Shown here: in pieces, positions 16,674 to 25,565 of the stretch
Layout: each line of letters begins with the position of its first letter
How positions within the stretch are numbered: position 1 is the first letter of the stretch
Source: Phycisphaerales bacterium
Lineage (GTDB): Bacteria; Planctomycetota; Phycisphaerae; UBA1845; Fen-1342
DNA length: 64,000 nt
NCBI GenBank assembly: GCA_022839625.1
Contig: JALHJL010000022.1
Location: 20,943-84,942, forward strand
Direction of reading: 5' to 3'
Program-made: the position numbers and the translations under genes
Notes under the pieces: model-generated
The model's database searches: none
Told to the model about the DNA's origin: nothing
The model's input: the letters and a program-made list of their open reading frames with translations, nothing else

Positions 16674-17706
16674 GGCCTTCGAGGAGAGCTTCGCCGAGTA
16701 CTGCGGCCTGCGGCACTGCGTGGCGCTCAACAGCGGCACCAGCGCGCTGCACCTCGCCCTGCGCTGCCTGGACATCGGCCCGGGCGACGAAGTCATCACC
16801 GTGCCCATGACTTTCGTAGCGACCGCGTGGGCGATCAGTTACGTCGGCGCACGCCCGGTCTTCGTCGACATCGACCCGGCCACGCGCACGATGAATCCGG
16901 CCGAGCTCGAGGCCGCCATCACCGAGCGCACCCGGGCCATTCTCCCGGTACACCTCTACGGCCAGCCGGCGGACATGGACCGCATTCTGCGCATCGCCGC
17001 CAAACACCGCCTGCCGGTCATCGAGGACGCCGCCCAGGCACACGGAGCACGCTATCGCGGACGCCGCGTCGGCGGCCTGGGCCGCATCGGCTGCTTCAGC
17101 TTCTATCCCGGCAAGAACCTGGGCGCATACGGCGAAGGCGGCGCGCTCGTCACGGACGACCCCGAGCTGGCAGACAAAGCCCGGGCGCTGCGCGACCACG
17201 GCCAACGCCAGAAGCACCGGCATGAGATGATTGGGTTCAACTACCGCATGGCCGGATTTCAGGGCGCTGTCCTGCGCATCAAGCTCCGGTACCTGGACGA
17301 CTGGAACGCGGCGCGGCGCGCGCACGCGCAGCGCTACCTGGACGGTCTGAAGGGGTTGTCGCGGCTCGGACTGCCTCTCGTTGACCAGAAACTCGAGAGC
17401 GTGTTCCACCTGTTTGTGATCGAGGTCGAGGACCGCGACCGCATCGCCGCCCGCCTCAAGACCGAAGGCATCGAGAGCGGTCTGCACTACCCGGTGCCCG
17501 TTCACCTTCAGCCGGCGTACGGCGAGCTCGGACTCGGACCGGGAAGCTTCCCGGTGAGCGAGCGCCTGGCGCAGCGGTGCCTCAGCCTGCCGATGTTCCC
17601 CGAGCTCACGGATGAGCAAATCGACCACGTGTGCGCGCGCCTGCGCGCCGCACTGGCGCCGCCGGTCTCCCGGCCGCTCCCGAGTGCGACGCAGGTCCGC
17701 CGTTGA
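16555..17706 (+). CDS. DegT/DnrJ/EryC1-type sugar aminotransferase
   Basis: A 383-residue PLP enzyme closest in form to WlbC/WbpE or 3-amino-sugar transaminases: VPFLDLKAQYRQLEAEILPA start, LNSGTSALHLALRCL, VIEDAAQAHGARYRG and the Schiff-base lysine K187 in FSFYPGKNLGAYGEGG. It could be the transaminase partner of the dehydrogenase/acetyltransferase pair at 10312-11927. GGAGG lies nine bases before ATG 16555, which I prefer over the TTG codons just upstream. It starts inside the preceding gene's 3' end, in another frame. Confidence 0.92.
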   Translation: MQTVPFLDLKAQYRQLEAEILPALQQVCENCTFTLGPTVRAFEESFAEYCGLRHCVALNSGTSALHLALRCLDIGPGDEVITVPMTFVATAWAISYVGARPVFVDIDPATRTMNPAELEAAITERTRAILPVHLYGQPADMDRILRIAAKHRLPVIEDAAQAHGARYRGRRVGGLGRIGCFSFYPGKNLGAYGEGGALVTDDPELADKARALRDHGQRQKHRHEMIGFNYRMAGFQGAVLRIKLRYLDDWNAARRAHAQRYLDGLKGLSRLGLPLVDQKLESVFHLFVIEVEDRDRIAARLKTEGIESGLHYPVPVHLQPAYGELGLGPGSFPVSERLAQRCLSLPMFPELTDEQIDHVCARLRAALAPPVSRPLPSATQVRR

Positions 17707-18473
17707 GAGGTGTCGCCACGAAGCCGGAAAGCCTCATTTGCGTGACCGTGGACGTCGAGTGGGCACACGAGGAGGTGCTGGCCGACCTGGTGCACCTGCT
17801 TGATGCGCACAACGTGCGGGCCACGTTCTTCTGCACTCACCCGGGCATTGCGGTGCCGGGTCACGAACGTGCGCTGCATCCCAATTTTCGCCGCGGCGGC
17901 GACATCATCCACGACCTGCGCGCCAAGCTCGGTGCCGACTTCGCCGACCTCGCGGACACTGACCTGTACGCTCACGTGCTTGAGGTGACGCGGACCTTCT
18001 GCCCCGAAGCCAAGGGGGTGCGCGCCCACAGCTTGCGCTACGACACCGAGCTGCTGTCGCTCTACCACCGCCAGAAACTGGAGTACGACAGCAGCTACGC
18101 CATGCTCCTCGTGGAGAACCTGCGGCCGTTCTGGAAAGAGCATGACATGGTGGAGCTGCCCATCTACTACATGGACCACCTGGACCTCGTGACACCCCGG
18201 ACCGGTCACGAGCTGGTGCATCTGCGCCTGGATGAGCCGGGGCTGAAGGTCCTCGACTTCCACCCCAACATCGTCTTCACAAACGCGCCGACATCCGGGT
18301 TCTACGAAAGCACGAAGCCGTTTTATCGGAACGTGGACCGCCTGCGCAGCGCACGCCACGCCGGCCGGGGCGTCAGAACGCTCTTCCTCGAATTCCTCGA
18401 ACACCTCGCCTCCCGGCAACTCGCAACGGCGACGCTCGGCGAGGTCAACAACGAGTGGAGAAGCACGCGGTGA
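17703..18473 (+). CDS. Polysaccharide deacetylase, WbmS-like
   Basis: A ~256-residue protein of the NodB/CE4-like superfamily. ICVTVDVEWAHEEVLADLV supplies the metal-binding Asp region, RATFFCTHPG and the later ALHPN the histidines, and AKGVRAHSLRYDTELL with VLDFHPNIVF completes the pattern I associate with WbmS-type deacetylases of O-antigen clusters. It would deacetylate, or otherwise act on, a sugar in the cluster's glycan. The start is uncertain: TTG 17703 overlaps the preceding stop (TTGA), and no ATG precedes the conserved region. Confidence 0.75.
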   Translation: MRGVATKPESLICVTVDVEWAHEEVLADLVHLLDAHNVRATFFCTHPGIAVPGHERALHPNFRRGGDIIHDLRAKLGADFADLADTDLYAHVLEVTRTFCPEAKGVRAHSLRYDTELLSLYHRQKLEYDSSYAMLLVENLRPFWKEHDMVELPIYYMDHLDLVTPRTGHELVHLRLDEPGLKVLDFHPNIVFTNAPTSGFYESTKPFYRNVDRLRSARHAGRGVRTLFLEFLEHLASRQLATATLGEVNNEWRSTR

Positions 18474-19543
18474 CGGTGCACGCGGCGTTGACAACCACCG
18501 ACTCCCGCGGGAGCGACGACGCCGACCAGCCGGCAGCCGGCGCACGGTGTGACATCGCCGTGGAGCCGTATCGCGCCGAGGACGCCGGGGGGTGGGAGGC
18601 GTTCGTCCGTGCGTCGAATAACGGCACGCTGTTCCACGATCTCCGCTTCCTCGGCTATCACGCGCCTGGCCGCTTCGACGTCCATCACCTGATCTTCCGC
18701 CGTGCAGGCGGACTGGCGGCGGTGCTGCCCGCGGCGATCGTGCGCGAGACAGACGGTCGCCTGTTTCTCAAGTCGCCCTACGGCGCTTCCATCGGCGGTC
18801 CCGCACTGCCCGCCGGCCAGCATCTTGAGACGACGCTGGACATCGTGGCGGCACTTCAGGACTACGTATCGGCGAAGGGACTGGCCGGCATCGAGATGCG
18901 GCTCGGCCCGGGCATCTATGCCTGCTGCCCCAGCGACAACCTTGCCTTCGCGCTTACCGCCCGGGGATTCGCCTTCGCTCGGCGCTGGCTGTGTCACGTG
19001 ATTGCGCTGCCGCCGGAGCCCGCACAGGCATTGACTGTCATTCCGACCGCATCGCGCCGGCGTTACGCGCGCTATGCCGTGCGACAGGGCGTGACTGCGA
19101 GGACCTGCGACGCGAGCGAGCTCGACACCTTCTACCGAATCCTGGCCGCGAACCGCGCCAAGCACGGCGTCCAGCCGACCCACACGCTGGCCGAGCTGCA
19201 GGCCCTCCTCGCACTCGTTCCCGAGCGCATCAAGCTGTTCCTGTTTACCTTGGAGGCAGTCGCGATCGCCGGGGCCCTGGTGTTCGAACTGAACCCGCGC
19301 GTCGCCTACATGTTTTACCTGTGCCACGACGACCGGTTCGAGCGCCACCGCGCCACCTCGTTAGCCATCGCTCACCTGATGGAGCACTACGCGACGCGCG
19401 GGTTTCGATACCTGGACCTTGGCCCAAGCACTTTCGACGACTTCCGGCTGAACCCCGGTCTGGCGGAATTCAAGGAGGAGTTTGGGGCGGTCGGTTTCTG
19501 TCGCGACGAGTACCGGTGGGAGACGACTGAGCGTGGCCACTGA
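18470..19543 (+). CDS. FemAB/GNAT-like N-acyltransferase
   Basis: A 357-residue protein of the FemAB-like/BioF2 acetyltransferase group (PF13480). The N-terminal half has NNGTLFHDLRFLGYHAPGRF, and the C-terminal half has LTVIPTASRRRYARYAVRQG and the family end RGFRYLDLGPSTFDDFRLNP with GLAEFKEEFGAV. In exopolysaccharide clusters these are thought to attach an acyl or aminoacyl group to a sugar amine. Start chosen at GTG 18470, overlapping the previous stop (GTGA), with GGAG nine bases upstream; a GTG five codons earlier is possible. Acceptor unknown. Confidence 0.8.
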   Translation: MTVHAALTTTDSRGSDDADQPAAGARCDIAVEPYRAEDAGGWEAFVRASNNGTLFHDLRFLGYHAPGRFDVHHLIFRRAGGLAAVLPAAIVRETDGRLFLKSPYGASIGGPALPAGQHLETTLDIVAALQDYVSAKGLAGIEMRLGPGIYACCPSDNLAFALTARGFAFARRWLCHVIALPPEPAQALTVIPTASRRRYARYAVRQGVTARTCDASELDTFYRILAANRAKHGVQPTHTLAELQALLALVPERIKLFLFTLEAVAIAGALVFELNPRVAYMFYLCHDDRFERHRATSLAIAHLMEHYATRGFRYLDLGPSTFDDFRLNPGLAEFKEEFGAVGFCRDEYRWETTERGH

Positions 19544-20540
19544 TTTCCACATCGCAACCGCCCCGCCGCACGCAGCCCCGCCTGCCTGGGCGACCGAGGT
19601 CCTGGCATGTCCCGCGTGCCACTCGCCTCTGTCCCGGCACGAGTGGTCGCTGCGATGCGCGCGCTGCGGAACGGCCGGGCGCTGGGAAGCCGGCATTGCC
19701 CGCTTCGGCGTCCAGGACCAAGACCCATCCATCGCATGGTACGAGGCCGCCGGCGGCACGTGCTTTCAGGACCGCGCGCAAATACCGTACACGATGAGTT
19801 CCCTTGACACGCCCGTCTACCATTCCTATCTCCAGCGCAACCAACCGGGCTCTCCGCGCGATATTGTTGTCGATCTGGGCGCAGGCGACGGACGAAATAC
19901 ACTGCCCTGGCTTGCCTGGGGGTACGAGCGCGTCGTGGCCGTCGACGCCGTCGTTGCTTCGCTGGCCCGCCTGCGCACGCACCTCCTTCACGAACATCCC
20001 GACTGGCTCGAACGCGTGCTGCTGGTCCACGCCGACGTGCGGCGTCTGCCGCTGGCCCCGGCTTCCGTGGCGCTGGCGGTGGCGATCGAGACCTTGTACT
20101 ACCTGAATGAAGACTACGCGCTGGGGCTGGGCGAGTGTCGGCGGATCCTTCGCGAGGACGGGCGGCTCCTGACCGCCGAGCGCTGCTGGGAGGGGGCGCT
20201 GCTCATTCACCTGCTGTATGGCGGCGTGCCGGCGTTGTGTCAGCTTGCAGACAGCCGGGATGTCTGGGACGGGCCGGCGGACCGCCGCGTACGCAGCCGC
20301 TGCTTCACGGAGGAAGAGGTCCGGGGGGAGCTATCGCGGGCCAGCTTCGAGGTCCTGGAAACCAAGGGAGTCTCCGTCCTTTCCGTGGTTCTGGGCTACC
20401 TGCGCGGCGCCGGCTGCCTTAACGCCGACGACGAGAAACGCCAACCGCAGGTCCGTCAGTGTCTGCAAATGCTGGCAGATCGTGGTGCGCTGCGCAAGGC
20501 CCACGTCATCCTGGCGCGGCCGGCGCGCGGAGGCGCGTGA
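19533..20540 (+). CDS. Class I SAM methyltransferase with N-terminal zinc ribbon
   Basis: A 335-residue protein. Residues ~25-50 carry two CxxC pairs (LACPACHSPL and LRCARCG) like the Trm112-type ribbon often fused to methyltransferases. The SAM motif I is IVVDLGAGDGRNTLPWLAWG near residue 110, with the acidic VVAVDAV strand after it. C-terminal residues are rich in charged helices. Context suggests O- or N-methylation of a sugar. GTG 19533 is preceded by GGGAG and overlaps the previous gene by 11 bases. Confidence 0.82.
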   Translation: MATDFHIATAPPHAAPPAWATEVLACPACHSPLSRHEWSLRCARCGTAGRWEAGIARFGVQDQDPSIAWYEAAGGTCFQDRAQIPYTMSSLDTPVYHSYLQRNQPGSPRDIVVDLGAGDGRNTLPWLAWGYERVVAVDAVVASLARLRTHLLHEHPDWLERVLLVHADVRRLPLAPASVALAVAIETLYYLNEDYALGLGECRRILREDGRLLTAERCWEGALLIHLLYGGVPALCQLADSRDVWDGPADRRVRSRCFTEEEVRGELSRASFEVLETKGVSVLSVVLGYLRGAGCLNADDEKRQPQVRQCLQMLADRGALRKAHVILARPARGGA

Positions 20541-21829
20541 TGAGTACGGCTCCGAATGGCATCGCCGGGTCCGCCCTGCGCCGTTCGCCGCTCGGTGTCC
20601 TGCTGCTGGTTGTTGTTCTTGGGGGGAGCTTCGTGCGTTATGGCATCGTGAATCCGGGGCAGAACTACCAGCTTGATTTCCGCGCCTTCTACGCCACGGG
20701 CCGCGCCTTGCACATGGGTATCAATCCCTACGACCTGGAGGCCAAGCAGCGCCTCATTGCGCCGCACCTGCCCGGCAACCAGAGCTTGATGGGTTACGCC
20801 AACCCGCCGCCCACGTTGCCGCTGCTGTACCTGGTCGCGCTTCCGTCGCTGCCGGTCGCCCAGGTGGCATGGGCGTGGTTCCAGCTCCTGTTACTGCTGG
20901 CGGGTCTGCTGCTGCTCCTGCGGGCCGTGGGCGCCCAATTCGGGTCGCTGGCGTCATTGGCGATCGCCATCCCGTACTGGCTGAGCTACCCGGTCTTCTG
21001 CCTCTTTCGCTGGGGGCAGTTCGACGGCCTGCGCGTCGCGCTCGTCGCCCTGGCGGTTTTTCTCGCAACTCGCAGGCAACTCGTGGCGGCGGGTGGGTCG
21101 CTCGGTCTGGCGGCCGTCGCCAAGGTGTACCCCGCGGCCTACTTATGGGCACTGCTGCTCCGCAGGGAATGGAAGGCCCTCCTGGCGGGATGCGCGACCA
21201 TCGCCGTACTCATGGCGGTCGGCCTGGCGGCCCTGGGGCGCGAAGGACGCGCGAAGTACCTGTTCGTGAACCAGGACGAGTTCAGCAAGGTGGACTGGGT
21301 AATCTCCCCCCAGAACATGAGCGTGGTCGGCTTCATGCACCGCGCGCTGGTAGACAACGAGCGCGGCACAGAGCCGTCCCGCGCCTGGATCGACCTCGGC
21401 GCCCGGGCGGCACTGGTCGCCAGCGTGACCGGCAACCTGCTCCTGGTGGCGATAACGTCGTTGTGGATCCTGCGCCGGCGCCGCGAAGTGAGCGTGGCCG
21501 AGGCCGTCGCGGCGCTGGTTCCGGTCGTCCTGCTGGCCGAGCTCAACGCCTGGCCGCATCACTGCGTTTCCATGCTCGTGCCGCTGACCTTCGTGGTCGT
21601 GGCAGTCGCTCGGCAGTCGGACCCCGGCTGGCTGGACCTAAGCTGGGTCGGCCTGATCGTGTTTCTGTACGCGTTCTGTCCGGTGCATCAGTTCGACGTC
21701 GGGTTGCCGAGCTGGATGGGACACCTGGCCGGGCCGACGACGACCTATGCCATGCTCCTAACCTGGCTCTTCCTGTTGCTTCGCTACCCGAAGCTGAAAC
21801 GCCGTGCCTACGCGGCGAACACGGTATGA
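20540..21829 (+). CDS. GT87 (DUF2029) membrane mannosyltransferase-like protein
   Basis: A 429-residue polytopic protein of the GT87 family (PF09594), whose studied members use polyprenyl-phosphate-mannose. QLDFRAFYATGRALHMGINP is the signature first loop with its acidic residue, YANPPPTLPLLYLVALPSLP follows in the second loop, and WGQFDGLRVALVALAVFLAT and LGLAAVAKVYPAAYLWALLL are the typical next helices. ATG 20540 follows GGAGG. One of three GT87 genes in the window. Confidence 0.85.
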   Translation: MSTAPNGIAGSALRRSPLGVLLLVVVLGGSFVRYGIVNPGQNYQLDFRAFYATGRALHMGINPYDLEAKQRLIAPHLPGNQSLMGYANPPPTLPLLYLVALPSLPVAQVAWAWFQLLLLLAGLLLLLRAVGAQFGSLASLAIAIPYWLSYPVFCLFRWGQFDGLRVALVALAVFLATRRQLVAAGGSLGLAAVAKVYPAAYLWALLLRREWKALLAGCATIAVLMAVGLAALGREGRAKYLFVNQDEFSKVDWVISPQNMSVVGFMHRALVDNERGTEPSRAWIDLGARAALVASVTGNLLLVAITSLWILRRRREVSVAEAVAALVPVVLLAELNAWPHHCVSMLVPLTFVVVAVARQSDPGWLDLSWVGLIVFLYAFCPVHQFDVGLPSWMGHLAGPTTTYAMLLTWLFLLLRYPKLKRRAYAANTV

Positions 21830-24168
21830 ATGTCGCGCTGCTCATTGAGAGTCTCGAAGGCGGCGGCGCGGAGCGCGTGGTCCAGCGCCTCGCGCTCGGG
21901 CTGGCGCGCCGCGCGGTGCGGCCCTTCGTGTACTGCCTGCGCAGCGCCGGCGCGGCCGGCTGCGACTTGCAGGCGGCCGGTATCCTCGTACGCGAGGCGT
22001 GCAGCATCGGGCGTGACGTGCTGCTGACCTGGCGCCTGGGGACCTGGCTGCGCCGCGACCGAATCGACGTTGCGCACGCCCACAGTTGCGCCGCGCTGGT
22101 TCGTGTCTTTCCTGCCGCGCAGCTTCTACGCATCCCGCTCCTGCACGTCTGGCACGGCTGGCCGAGCGAGACGCCGACCCGCTATCACCGGCTCGCGACG
22201 CGGCTGGACCCTTTCGTCGCGCGCATCGGAATCAACTCCGCGTCGCTGCGCTTGAAGCTGCCGGCGGGGCGGCCCGCCCGCTCGGCGGCGCACTTGCCGA
22301 ACGGCATCGACCTGTTGCCGACGGCACCTCTGGAGGCTCGCCGCCGGCTCGAAGCGCTATGCGGTCGCGCGTTCGATGGACCGGTCGTGCTGAACGTGGC
22401 CAACATCCGCGTTGAGAAGGACACGTGCGGACTGCTCGCGGGGTTCGCCCGGCTGCGCCAGGCGCGGCCGGACGCGCACCTGGTGTGCGTGGGTGCGGTG
22501 CGCAGCGGCGAATATTGGCGCGAAGTGCAGCGGACGCTGACACGCTTGGGGCTCAACGGCCACGCCCACTTCCCGGGCGAGTGCCGCGAGGCGTGGCAGC
22601 TCATGGCGGGAGCCGACGTGTTCTGCCTCGGCAGCCGCGCGGAGTCCATGCCCAACGTCATCCTCGAGGCGATGAGTCAGCGTGTGCCGATCGTGTCGGC
22701 CGCGGTCGGCGACGTGGGTCGAACGGGTGCTGTCGGCTCCGACGGCCCTTGGATTCTGCGTGACAACGAGACCGGGCTGCTGGTGCCGCCTGGCGATTCT
22801 GCGGCGCTCGCGCTCGCCCTCGCCCGCGTTCTCCGTGACGCGGCAGCGGCCCGCGCGCGGGCGGACCGCGCGTTCGAGGACTATCGCCGGCGCTTCACGA
22901 CCGACCAGATGGTCTCCCGGTACCTGCGCGTCTACCAGGAGCTTCATGCTGGGGGCCGTGGCGGGCGCACGCGAGCGACGACACGTCGTCGCCGCACCGT
23001 CCTGATGCTCGGCCCGGGGCCGCCGCAGACAGGGGGCATGGTGACCTCCATCAACGTGCTCATGCGGAGCCCGCTGCGCGAGCGATATGCACTTCAGCGC
23101 TGCGCCACACCCGCACCCCGGGGCACGCTCGGCAGTCATGGCGGTCGGCCGGTTGGCCTCGCACGAGCCGGCCTGCGCCACGCCGCCGCGTTATTGGAGC
23201 TGGCAGCAACGTTGATCCGTTCGCGGGTCGATCTGCTGCACGTGCACACGTGCAGCTACGTCACGTTCTACCGCAGCCTGCTGGACGTGGCGGTCGGCCG
23301 CTTGCTGGGCCGGGCTGTCGTACTGCACATCCGCGGCGGGCGATTCGAGCGGTTCTGCGAGACCGCGGGCCGCGCGCGACGCTGGGTGATCCGGCGCGGT
23401 CTGCGGGCGGCGAGCGCGGTGCTCGTCGTCTCTCCCAAGTGGCACGACATTCTCCGGCGCCATGCCGGACGCACCCCCGTCTACGTCGTACCGAACGCCG
23501 TCGAGCCACTGACGCTTGATGCCACCGCAAGCTCGAACGGGCGTCCCTGCCGCTTCCTGTACCTGGCCAACCTGACAACCGCCAAGGGCCTGGGTGACCT
23601 GATCGACGCGGCGGCCCGTCTCAGGTCCGATCCGGCGGCGCCGCCGTTTGAGTTGCTGATCGCCGGGCCGACGCTCGATGAGCCACAGGCCGTGTGGGAG
23701 GCACGCACGAGGAACGCCGGCCTTGCGGCCGTCACGCGGTTCCTCGGCCCGGTGCGCGGGGCGGCCAAATACGCCTTGTTGCAGTCGGCGGACTGCTTCG
23801 TACACCCGAGCCACAGCGAGGCGTTCCCGAACGCCGTGCTCGAGGCCGCTGCGGCCGGGCTGCCCGTAGTTGCGACCGCGGTGGGTAGCCTGCCCGAGGC
23901 GATGGCGGCGGACGGCGAAGAAGCGCCGCTATGCCCGCTCGTGCCGCCGCGGGATGCCCCGGCACTCGCGCAGGCGATGAAGCGGATGGCGTCGGACGCA
24001 GCGCTACGCCGACAAGTGGGTGCGCGGTTGCGCCGGCACGTGACGACGCACTTCCATCCCGCGCTCGTGGCTGCTCGCGTCGCGCGGGTCTACGAATGCG
24101 TCCTGGACGGCAGGCGCCGGCCGCCGCGCGCCGCGTCCACCGCCGAACCGGAGGTCTGCCACCTGTGA
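21826..24168 (+). CDS. Tandem GT4-GT4 fused glycosyltransferase
   Basis: A 780-residue protein with two complete GT4 domains joined head to tail. Domain 1 (~1-375) has LLIESLEGGGAERVVQRLAL, NVANIRVEKD and the donor motif SRAESMPNVILEAMSQ. A basic linker (~376-391) leads to domain 2 (~392-770) with LMLGPGPPQTGGMVTSINVL, LYLANLTTAKGLGDLIDAAA and SHSEAFPNAVLEAAAAGLPV. Each half is the size of a stand-alone GT4, and there is no frame break at the junction. The fusion suggests two consecutive sugar additions by one polypeptide. ATGA overlap upstream, GTGA overlap downstream. Confidence 0.9.
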   Translation: MNVALLIESLEGGGAERVVQRLALGLARRAVRPFVYCLRSAGAAGCDLQAAGILVREACSIGRDVLLTWRLGTWLRRDRIDVAHAHSCAALVRVFPAAQLLRIPLLHVWHGWPSETPTRYHRLATRLDPFVARIGINSASLRLKLPAGRPARSAAHLPNGIDLLPTAPLEARRRLEALCGRAFDGPVVLNVANIRVEKDTCGLLAGFARLRQARPDAHLVCVGAVRSGEYWREVQRTLTRLGLNGHAHFPGECREAWQLMAGADVFCLGSRAESMPNVILEAMSQRVPIVSAAVGDVGRTGAVGSDGPWILRDNETGLLVPPGDSAALALALARVLRDAAAARARADRAFEDYRRRFTTDQMVSRYLRVYQELHAGGRGGRTRATTRRRRTVLMLGPGPPQTGGMVTSINVLMRSPLRERYALQRCATPAPRGTLGSHGGRPVGLARAGLRHAAALLELAATLIRSRVDLLHVHTCSYVTFYRSLLDVAVGRLLGRAVVLHIRGGRFERFCETAGRARRWVIRRGLRAASAVLVVSPKWHDILRRHAGRTPVYVVPNAVEPLTLDATASSNGRPCRFLYLANLTTAKGLGDLIDAAARLRSDPAAPPFELLIAGPTLDEPQAVWEARTRNAGLAAVTRFLGPVRGAAKYALLQSADCFVHPSHSEAFPNAVLEAAAAGLPVVATAVGSLPEAMAADGEEAPLCPLVPPRDAPALAQAMKRMASDAALRRQVGARLRRHVTTHFHPALVAARVARVYECVLDGRRRPPRAASTAEPEVCHL

Positions 24169-25565
24169 CTTTGCCTGCCTGGCTCGTCCGCTGCGTCACC
24201 TACCCCGTCCATGAGCGGCTGCGGGGCCGGCGGACGCTGGCCGAGCTTGCCGCCCTGCAACGGCTGGCGACGCAATCGCCCGCTGCGGTGCGCCGCGATG
24301 CCGACGCGCGCCTGGGGGACCTGCTCCGCTTCGCCGCCGCCACCTTGCCGTACTATGCCGACCTGTTCGGCCGGTACGGACTGGACCCCGCGGCACCCGA
24401 TCCGCAGGCCGAGCTACGCAGGCTGCCCATGCTGAGCAAGGCCACCGTACGCGCCAACGCCGATCGCATGACGTGGCGCGACGTCCCCGGCAGCCTGCGG
24501 CCCCATTCCAGCGGCGGCACGACCGGGGACACGTTGCACTTCTTCATCGACCGCCGGCGCCAGGCGCAGGACCTTGCTGCCCGCCTGTTCATGCAGGGGC
24601 TCTTCGGCGTGCGGCCGGGCGACCGGCGGCTGCACTTGTGGGGCAGCCCGATTGAGGCGCGCGGTTCATGGATCGCGCGCTGGCGCGATCGGCTGCTCAA
24701 CGAGCGTCTCCTCAGTGCCTTCGAGCTTTCGCCCGTACACCTCGACCGTCACCTCGCGCGCATCCTGACCTTCCGGCCGCGCCTCATTTACGGCTATCCG
24801 AGCGCGCTGGCCTTGCTGGCGGGTCACGCCCCCCGCTTCCGGCGCACCGGGCTTGGTCCGCGCAACTTCCCGTGGCTGCGGCTGATCATCTTGACGGGCG
24901 AGGAAGTTACCGACGCACAGGTCGCGCAGATCCGGCGTACGTTCGGCTGTGCCGTGGCGAGCGAGTACGGCAGCCGCGAAGTCGGTCTGATCGCCCACGA
25001 TTGTCCACGGGGACAGATGCACGTCCTGTGGCCGCACGTGCTCGTGGAGATCGCCGCGGGAGAGAAGCTGGACGCGCCGGGACGTTGTGGCGACGTGCTG
25101 TGCACCACGCTGAATGCGCGGGCGCAGCCCTTCCTCCGCTATCGCGTCGGCGACGTAGGCCGTTGGCGGTCGGAACCCTGTCCCTGCGGGCTGCCGCTGC
25201 CCACCCTGCGGCTGGAGGGCGGCAAGGTCACGGGACTGATTGCACTGCCCGGCGGGCGGCTGTGCCATGGCGCGGTAACGTCGCACGTGCTGCGCGACTT
25301 GCCGGGCATCCGGGAATTCAAGACCTGGCAGCGGACGCTCACGGAGTTCGAGGTACTGCTGGCGGTCGACGACGACTTTCGTCCCGAGGCCGCCGAACGT
25401 ATCCGCGAGCGCTACCGCATGCTCTTTGGCCCGCGCGTGCAGGTCGCGTGTCGCCTGGTGGAGTCCATCCCGCCCGACCCCTCCGGCAAGCGCCGTTACG
25501 TCGTGTCCGACGTTGCGCCGCGTTGCACGAGCTACGAGGTGACTTGCTCGACGACCGGCTGGTAG
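24165..25565 (+). CDS. CapK/phenylacetate-CoA ligase-like adenylating protein
   Basis: A 466-residue member of the AMP-forming ligase superfamily of CapK type. The phosphate loop SSGGTTGDTLHFF lies near residues 115-127, YGYPSALALLAGHAP and VASEYGSREVGLIAHDCP follow in family order, and the C-terminal lid ends with DPSGKRRYVVSD. CapK-like proteins are regular members of capsule and EPS loci. They are presumed to activate an acyl or amino acid for transfer, perhaps to the FemAB-like proteins here. GTG 24165 follows GGAGGT. The 3' end overlaps the convergent gene by 34 bases. Confidence 0.85.
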   Translation: MTLPAWLVRCVTYPVHERLRGRRTLAELAALQRLATQSPAAVRRDADARLGDLLRFAAATLPYYADLFGRYGLDPAAPDPQAELRRLPMLSKATVRANADRMTWRDVPGSLRPHSSGGTTGDTLHFFIDRRRQAQDLAARLFMQGLFGVRPGDRRLHLWGSPIEARGSWIARWRDRLLNERLLSAFELSPVHLDRHLARILTFRPRLIYGYPSALALLAGHAPRFRRTGLGPRNFPWLRLIILTGEEVTDAQVAQIRRTFGCAVASEYGSREVGLIAHDCPRGQMHVLWPHVLVEIAAGEKLDAPGRCGDVLCTTLNARAQPFLRYRVGDVGRWRSEPCPCGLPLPTLRLEGGKVTGLIALPGGRLCHGAVTSHVLRDLPGIREFKTWQRTLTEFEVLLAVDDDFRPEAAERIRERYRMLFGPRVQVACRLVESIPPDPSGKRRYVVSDVAPRCTSYEVTCSTTGW

